Below are positions 53,201 to 62,200 of a stretch of DNA of 64,000 nucleotides, in pieces. The notes below the pieces were generated by a model, which was given only the letters and a program-made list of their open reading frames with translations, was not told where the DNA came from and did not search any database. How positions within the stretch are numbered: the first letter of the stretch is position 1; each line of letters starts with the position of its first letter. The stretch comes from Rhabdaerophilum calidifontis (GTDB lineage: Bacteria > Pseudomonadota > Alphaproteobacteria > Rhizobiales > Beijerinckiaceae): contig NZ_VTRS01000002.1 in the NCBI RefSeq assembly GCF_008641065.1, positions 327,810-391,809 on the forward strand, in the 5' to 3' direction. The translations under genes were made by a program, and so were the position numbers.

Positions 53201-56200
53201 GCCTTCGTGCTGAACCAGATCAGTTCGACCACCCGCGCGGCGATCGCCAACCGCCTGACGCCGGGCACGGACCCGAACGGGCTCACGATCGTCACCAACG
53301 GCGCCGATGACGACCGGCCGCATCCGCAGGGCAAGCCCTATGACAGCGAGGTCCTGCTCTCGGCCGAGCGGACCGGGCTCGTTTTCGCCTTCTCCGCGGC
53401 GCTGAGCGCCAATCTCAACACCTCCGGCACCAGCAACGCCGATGCCTTCGCCGGTTCGGTCTCGATCAACCGGCTGGTCGACGATACCCGCGCGGTGATC
53501 GACGGCGCCGCCGTCACCACCCACGACGCCACGCTCCGGGCGCGCAACACCGCCGATCTCTACGTGATCGGCGGCGGCGGCGGGGGCACGGCCGGCGCCA
53601 AGGGCATCGGCGCCTCGATCGCCTATAACCAGCTCGCGGCGAACACGCTTGCCGGGGTCACAGGCGATGTCCGGCGCGGGGCGCTCACCGCGCGCGACGG
53701 CAACGCGATCGCCATCGAGGCCGTCAACGATCAGTCGATCCGCACCTTCGCGGTCTCGGTCGGCGCGAGCACCGGCCAGGGTGGTACCGGTGCGGCCTTC
53801 ACCATCGCGATCAACATCATCGCCAATGGCGAGGAGGTCTTCGCCCGCGGCAATGCCGGCCGCATCGAGGCGGCGATCCGCAACGCCGATGTGATCGGCG
53901 GTGCGATCAGCCTGAAGGCGCAGGACGCTTCCGTCATCACCGCCATCGCCGGCGCGCTGGGCATCGCCACCAACGGCTCGGGCTATGGCGCCGCGCTCGG
54001 CTGGAACCAGATCGCGGTCAATGTCCGCACCGCCATCGAGAACGCGACCGTCACCGCCAGCGGGCCGGTGAGCCTGCTCGCGCAATCGACCGAGGGGGAT
54101 CTCACCGATCTCGGCCGCATCGGCGCGGCGGCGATCGGCGCGGCCGGCGCGGGGGGGCAGGGCAACGCGGTCGGCGCGAGCCTTGCCATCAACGGCACCT
54201 ACAACACCACCGAGGCGGTGATTTCGGCCGCGACGGTTGTCGCGAACGGCGCCGGCAACGGCATCGCCGTGCGCGCCGAGGACGAGACCACGATCCGCGC
54301 GCTCACCGGCGGCGTGGCCATCGCCACCGGCGGCAACGGCGTCGGCGCGGCGCTCGCCGGCAATTACATCGCCAACGAGACCAAGGCGCACATCATCGGC
54401 GCGACGGTCAGCGCTGGCGGCGATGTCGATGTCGCGGCGCGCTCGGAGGCGGCGATCGACACGCTGACCCTCGGGCTCGGCGGCGGCAAGGACGTGGCGT
54501 TCGGCGGCTCGGTCTCGACCAGCGTCATCACCAACACGACCCGCGCCCAGATCGAGGGCGCGTCGTCGGTGACATCGGGTGACGATCTGCGCGTGCTCGC
54601 CACCGCCGACAACCGCTCCGTCACGCTCGCCGGCGGGTTCGCCGGCGGCGGCAAGGCGGCGGTCGGGATCTCGATCACCAATGTGACGATCGTCAATGTC
54701 ACCGAGGCGATCGTCGACGGCACCGCGACCCTGCGCGCCAACGGCAATGACGGGATCGGCATCACCGACATCACCGGCGCCACGCGCTCGGGCGTCTCGA
54801 TCGAGGCGCGGTCCGGGCAGGAGGTGGTCATCGTCGGCGTCGGGGGCGCGGTCAGTTCCGGCACCGGCGCCGGGGCGGGGGCGCTGACCGTCACCTATAT
54901 CGACGACACCGTCCGCGCGCTGATCGGCGATCGCACCATGGCGCCGGCGGCCGGGCAGGGCGTGTTCTCGAACGACGATGTCAACATCGTCGCCATGGGC
55001 GATACCGTTCTCGTCGGCGTGGCCGGCGCGCTGGCCGGCGGCAAGGCGGTCGGGGTCGGGATCGGCGCCGATGCCGGCGTGCTCAAGCGGCGGATCGAGG
55101 CGGCGATCGGCGCCATGGTGCGCGTCGAGGCCGAGGACGATGTCGTCGTCCAGGCCATCGGCGGGGCCCGGCAGGTCTCGGTCTCGGCCTCGGCCGGTTT
55201 CGCGGGCAAGGGCGCCGGGGCCGCGAGCGTCGGCGTCACCTATTTCGACCTGACGACGAAGGCCTGGATCGGCCGCCTCGCCATCGTCGGCTCCGATGGC
55301 AATGTGCTCGTCTCGGCCGAGGACCGGACCGATCTCGACCAGATCGCCGGCTCGGTGGCAGGCGCCGGCGCGGGCGCGGTCGGCATCGCGGCCGGGGTCG
55401 GCATCCTGACCAAGACCACCGAGGCCTATATCGGCGAGGATGCGAGCGTCACCGGCCTGGCGGCGGCCGGCAAGGCCGGGATCCTCGCCAATACCGGAGG
55501 CTTCACGGCGCCGCTCGGCTTCACGGCGCCGGCCACGCCGCCGGCGGGCGGCGACCGTTACATCGATCTCGCGACCGATACGTTCCACATCGCCGATCAC
55601 GGTCTCGAGGTCGGCGACGAGGTGATCTATTCCTCGCCGAGCCCGCTCGCGGGCCTCCAGGACAAGACGAAATACGTCGTCATCGCCCGCACGAAGGACA
55701 CGTTCCGGCTCGCCCTCGCGCCCGCGGCGCCCGGCCTGCCGGCCCTACCTCTGGCGATCGGCGCCGGCGCCGACGCCAATGCCCAGCACCTGCTGCGCCG
55801 CGTCGACAAGCAGGAGGAGGGCGGCAGCGCCGATTTCGCCACCGCTAATGTCGATTACGCGACCGACACGATCACCGCGCGTGCCCACGGGCTGACCACC
55901 GGGCAGGAGATCCTCTACACCGCCGAGAGCACGGCGCTCGGCGGGCTTTCCGGCGGCGGGCGCTATTACGTCATCCGCGACGGCGCCGATACGTTCCGCC
56001 TCGCGCAGACGCGCGACCTCGCCTTCGCCGGCACCGCGATCGACCTGACCGAGCGGCGGGATTCCCGCAACGCCGTGGTTGGCACCGCGCTCGACCGGCA
56101 TGTCGTGCAATCGCTGAACTCGACCGGGGTTCCGGTGATCAGCAACAGCGAACTCGACGATGCCTCGGTCTTCGCCGACGGGCTCGACACGCCGGCCAGG

Positions 56201-59200
56201 GCCGTGCGCCAGGGCGTGATCGTCGTCGCCGTCAGCATCAACGACCTGACAAGCGCCGGTGTCGGCGTCGCCATCGCCGGCAAGGGCGCCGGTGCGCTCG
56301 CCGGCGGCACCATGGTGCACACGATCGATACCCGTGCCTTCATCGATCGCGGCGCGCGGATCAATGCCGACAATACCGGCGCCGGCGCGAACCAGGATGT
56401 TATCGTCGCCGCCGGCCGCACCTATGACGGGCTGGCGATCGGCGCCGGGCTCGCGGGCGCCGGCGGGTTCGCGGCGGCGCCGGGCATCGTCGTGCCGGTC
56501 GTCAAGGGCGAGACGCGCGCCTTCATCCAGGGCGAGGCCGCCGGCGCCTATGACACGATCGTCAACGCCGCCCGTGATGTCGGGGTCACCGCGCTGGCGA
56601 CGACGCGGATGGTCGCGGTCGGCGCAGGCATTGCGCTCGCCGGCAAGGTCGGCATCGGCGGCTCGGCGACGGTGTTCATCCTTGATACCGGCACGCTGGC
56701 GACCATCGAGGGCCGCGTGCGGGTCACCGTCGGCAACAATGTCCTCGTCGCGGCGAGCGACGACACCATTTCCTACACGGTCACCGGCGCGGTCGGCGTC
56801 GGCATCGCGGCCGGCGGCGGCGCGGGCGCGGTCGGCGTGAACAGCCTGACCAAGCGGAGTGTCGCCACGATCGGCGGCGGCGCGATCGTCGATGCCTTCG
56901 CCAACGGCGCCACCATCCTGACCGGCATCCCGACCGGGAGCTGGACGGCGAGCGGCTTCGCCACCGCGCCGATCCGCGGCGTCGCGGTGCTCGCGCAATC
57001 GAGCGAGTTCCTCTACGCCATCGGCGCCAGCGTCGGCGGCGGCCTCTATGCCGGGATCGCCGGCGCGGTGATGGCGAACATCGTCGATTCCGACACCTTC
57101 GCCGCGATCACCGGCGGGGCGGAGGTCAACCGCAACACGGCCGCGGCCTCCGCGGCGCAGAATGTCAGCGTCAGCGCGACCAACCGGCTCGACATCGTGA
57201 CGATCGCCGGCGCGGTCGGCGTGTCGCTCGGCGCCGGGATCGGCGCCAGCGTCGATGTCGGCATGATCCGCAGCGACACGATCGCGACGATCGGCGGCGC
57301 CGGCACCATCGTGCGCGCCAAGGACGATGTCGATGTCAAGGCGCTGTCGATCCGCTTCATCGACAGCGTGACCTTCGCGGCGGCCGGCGGCATCGTCGGG
57401 CTCGCCGGCGGCATCGTGGTCTATTCGGTCGGCGGCAATTTCTCCGACAGCTATTCGGCGAGCAACGGCAGCTCCTCGCAGAGCGCCGGCGCCCTCTCGG
57501 GGGATGGCTCGACCGTCATCGATTTCATCGAGGAGACGCTCGGCGCGCTCACGGGCGAGCTGAACGCGAGCGATTCCGGGATCCCGGCCTTCAACCCGCA
57601 GGCGGCGAATGTCGTCGATCTCGCGGCGAACACCATCGATCTCGGCGCCGATTACGGGCTCTCCACCGGCGATACCCTGCGCTATTCGTCGGGCGGCGGC
57701 ACGGCGATCGGCGGGCTCGCCGATGGCGGCGTCTATTTCGTGATCGCCGACGCGACAAACCCGAACCGGGTGCGGCTCGCGACGAGCCTCGAGGCGGCGC
57801 GCGCCTGGTCGGCGACCAACGACACCGCGATCGACCTCACCGGCACCGGATCCGGCACCGCCCACAGCCTGGTCGGCGCCACCGGGACCGGCGCGGTGCT
57901 CGGCAATTCGGCGCGCGCGAGCGCCGGCCAATCCGGCAATTCCGCGACCGGGCGCGTGCAGGCGGCGACGCGGGCGAGCGTGCCGGCGAGTGGCACCACG
58001 GCGGGGATCGAGGCCGGCGCCACGATCGAGGCCCGCGATCTCGACGTCATCGCCCGCGCCTTCACCCGCCTCGATGTCCGCGCCGCCTCGGTCGCGATCG
58101 GCGGCGGCGCGATCGGCGTCGGCCTCGCGGTGGTGACGCTCGACACCGATGTCCAGGCCTATATCGACCGCGGCACCACGATCACCGGCCTCGCGCCCGC
58201 ATCCGGCGGGCTGAATATCGTCGCCGATCTCGACAACCGCACGCGGGTGCTGGCGCTGGCCGGCGTCGGCGGGCTCGTCGTGCTCGGCGGTGCCGTCTCC
58301 CTGGTCACCGATACCTCCTCCGCCCAGGCGCTGCTCGGCGCCCGGCCGGGCGAGGAGGGCGGCCGGGCGGTGATCGGCGGCTTCGGCACGGTTTCGCTCG
58401 ATGCGGATGGCGACATCACGCATCAGATCGCCAACGGCGTCGGTGCCTTCGGCGTGGCGGCGCTCGGCGCCGCCGTCACCGCCAGCACCGTCACCTCCGA
58501 TGTCGTGGCGCGGATCGGCGAGGCGGTCGAGATCGGCGAGGCGGCGGCGCGGGTCGGCGCGGTGACGCTCGACGCCACGCGCAACGTGACGATCGAGCCC
58601 TATATCGCCGGCGATCCGATGAGCATCGCGATCTCGGTCGGCGGCCTCGGCGTTGCCGCCGGCGGGCTGGTCCTCGATATCGGCGGCAATGTCGCGGCCC
58701 GGATCGGCAAGGACGCGCAGCTCCACGCGAGCGGCCGCATCAGGCTCGGCGCGACCGACACGGTCAAGGCCGAGGCGATCAAGCTCGACGGCGTGGCCGG
58801 CGGGCTTGCGGCGATCGGCTTCGTGATCGGCCGCGCGACCATCGCGCCGAATGTCCAGGTCGCGGTGGGGCAGGGCGCGCGGCTGCGCGGCCAGAGCTTC
58901 GAGGCGCGCGCCACCGGCACGGTCTCGGCCCGGGTCGAGGTTCTGGCGGCGAGCGGCGGCATTCTTGCCGGCAGCGGCATCGATTCCCGAGTCACCGCCA
59001 CGCCGACAACCAAGGTCGAGATCGGCAAGGCGGCGGATCTCGTCTTCACCGGCGACATGGTGATCGAGGCGAAGTCGACGACAAGCGCCACCGCCTACGG
59101 GCGGCCGGAAAGCTATGGCGGCATCGCGGTGATCGTCGGCGGCGGCGAGGCGACGCTGACCACGCTGACCCGCGTCGATATCGGCGAGGACGCCGTGCTC

Positions 59201-62200
59201 GATGCCGGCGGCAATCTCGATCTGCTCGCCCAGTCGAGCGATACCGGCCGCGCGGAGGGCAATGGCGGCTCGGGCGCGCTGCTCGTCTCGGTGATGGAGG
59301 CAAAAACCCGGCTTGCCGCCACCGGCACGACCGCGGTGGCGATCGGCGACCGGGCGCGGCTTCATGCGCGCGGCGGCGAAGCCGGCCGGCTGACGATCAA
59401 GGCGCTGAGCGCGAGCACGATGGATTCGATCGCCAGGGTCGATGGTGGCTCGCTTGGCGTCGGCGGCACCACGGTCGCGGATCTGATCCATTCCGGCGCA
59501 ACCACGACCGAGATCGGCGCCGGCGCCCGGGTCGAGACGCGGGGCAGGGCCGAGATCGTCGCCGCGGTGACCACGCTCGATCTCGAGACCGATGCCGACA
59601 CCAAGGTCGCGGGCCTCGCCGGCGGCTCGAACGCGACCGCGACGCTCGCGACCGCCGCCGGCAAGCCGCTTTCCGCGGCGAGCACCCTGCTCAAGGCCGG
59701 ATCGGTGGTCATCGGCGAGACCCGCGCCGATATCGAGGCCAAGCACGCGCAGATCCGCGTCTTCACCGATGCCGATGCGCGTACCGACGCGCTCGGCGAC
59801 GCCAATGCCAAGGTCACGACGCCGTTCTCGATCTCGAACCGGGTCGAGACCGAAGGCGCGTCCGGCGCGCTCGCGGCCTCGTCGATCCGCACCAAATCGC
59901 TCAATGTCGATGCCTCTGCGCCGCAGACGCCGGACCTGACCAACGATGCCGAGGAATACCCCGTCGGCGTCCGGCGCAACGGCGAGGAGAGCGCGCCGAC
60001 CGATTACAAGCGCGTCATCGTCTTCAATTCCGATCTGCTGCTGATGGGGCCGACCAACCCTTATCTGGAGATCGACGCGGGCGGCAATGTCGTGCGCCGC
60101 GAGGGCATCGCCGCTCCGGTCATCGATCGGGTCGCCAACACGATCACCCTGCCGGATGTCACGAATTCCGCGCTCGGCCTCGGCACGGCGCGGTTCACGA
60201 TCACGCCCTGGGCGAGCGATCCGAACCCGGCCGGCTATTCCGACCCCGCCGATCCGGCGCTGAAGGCGCCCGGCGCGCTGCCGGGCGAGAATTCCATCGA
60301 GGGCAACGCGACGATCCGCTTCCGCACCGCCTTCGACACCGTGACGGTGCTCAACGATTCGACGATGCGCCTCCTCGTCGGCGCGATCGACCCGGTGGCC
60401 AGCGCCCCGAATCTCACCGGCAGCATCATCGTCAATGTCACCGATCAGCGCGGCTTCCTGCGCAGCCTGAGCCAGGATCCGAACGACACCGCGATCGAGA
60501 TCCGCAATCGCGGCGCCGATCCGCGCACCGATATCGTGCTGACCGGCGCGATCCTCAACGCGCGCGGCTTCACCACCCTCGTCACCGCCGCCGGCGATGT
60601 GCTCGCAACCGGCACCGAGACGCGGATCGAGAGCCGCACGCTCGAAATCTCGGCGCTCTCCGGATTCGTCGGCACGGCCGCCGATCCCGTCCGCACCACG
60701 CTCGCGCCGCTGGCGGGGCGCGTGGGCGACGCCTCCTGGCTGCGTTCGACGACGCGTGACGGCATCCTGCTGCGCAATACCGGCGATCTCGGGATCGACC
60801 GCGTGACGGTCACCGGCGCCGGCCAGCGCGCCGATCTGCGGACCACGCTCTCGATCCGCGACGCGCTCGCGGGCGAGGCGGCCAATGTTGCGGCGGATTT
60901 CATGACGCTCGAGGCCGGGCTCGGGGCGATCGGCGCGCCGGATGCGGCGCTCAGGATCGATGCCCGCGCCGCGGCCGACGCGCTGGTGGCGTCGAGCGCG
61001 ACCGGGATCGCGATCGTCGATACCGCCGGGCTGCTCTCGGTGGCCTCCGCCCGCGCGACCGATGCGGGCGATATCGCGCTCGCGACCCTCGATACCGGCC
61101 TTTCGGGCGAGGATATCGTCTTCGGCGCCGCGGCGGATGTTCAGGCCTTCGCGGGCAATGTGCTGATCGAGGCAGGCGACGACATCACCCTGCCGTTCGG
61201 GGCGACGCTCGCGGCCCGCGCGGCCGGCACGGTGACGCTGCTTGCCGATCTCGCAGGCACCGACCCCGACCCCAATCGCGGCGCGGTGCTCGACCTGCGC
61301 GGCCGGATGACCGGCGGCTCGGTGCTGATCCGCACCGGCCGCGACGGCGACCGTGTGGCGCTCCAGCGCACGCTCGCCGCGACGACGATCGAGACCGGCG
61401 ATGCCACCGACGAAATCCTGATCGGCAGCGCCGCGACCCCGACGACGCCGCTGCCGCCGGCGGGCACGCCAAGCTTCCTGACGACTATCGCGGCCGATCT
61501 CACACTGCGCGGCGGTTCGGGAACCGATTTCATCTATCTCGACTCGACCGGCTCGGCGCAGAACCTGAGCGGCACCTTCACCCATGGCGACGTGGCGGGC
61601 GCGCCCGGCCTCTCCGAGCTTACGGGCTTCGGCATGGGCGGCGCGCTGCGCTTCGAGAACGACACGACCGGCGCCGATATCGACACGGTGGAGATCGGGC
61701 TCGGCGCCGGCGATGATCGCGTCGAGGTCCGCTCGACCGCGGCCAATCTGCGCGCCTCGATGCGGCTCGGCGCCGGCGACGACATTGTGCGCGTCGCCGG
61801 CCTCGACGGGACGCTGAACGCAATCCGCGGCCCGGTCTCGATCGATATGGGCGCCGGCACGGATGCGATCGAACTCGATGATTCCGGGGATCCGGAGGCG
61901 AATGCCGGCCTTCTCGGCGGCCCGAACGCCAACCGCGTCATCGGTTTCGGCATGGGCTCGGCCAGCCAGACCGTGATCAATCCCGACGGCGGCGTCACCT
62001 ATTCGAACGCCGAGAGCCTGCGTCTCGCGCTGGGCGCCGGCGCCGACGACGTGCGGGTCGAGGCGACATCGACGCGCACGGTTCTCGATGCCGGCGGCGG
62101 TGCGGATACGATCCGGGCCGGCGGCCAGCTCTCGGCTTTCGCCGGGCGGCTGGTGCTGGCGGGCGATGCGGCCGACCGGGTGACGATCCTCTCGGATGCC

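Larger units (their letters stand above)
51480..59700 (+). repeat. Long array of beta-helix-like repeats in the giant protein
   Basis: Units of roughly 60-75 residues alternate a Gly/Ala-rich hydrophobic stretch (such as GGVAIATGGNGVGAALAGN) with a segment like T-x-A-x-I-x-GA-x-V-x-A-GDV-x-V-x-A. Sequence between copies is diverged, so they are old repeats rather than recent duplications. The pattern suits a stacked beta-solenoid stalk. Boundaries are approximate. Confidence 0.7.
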
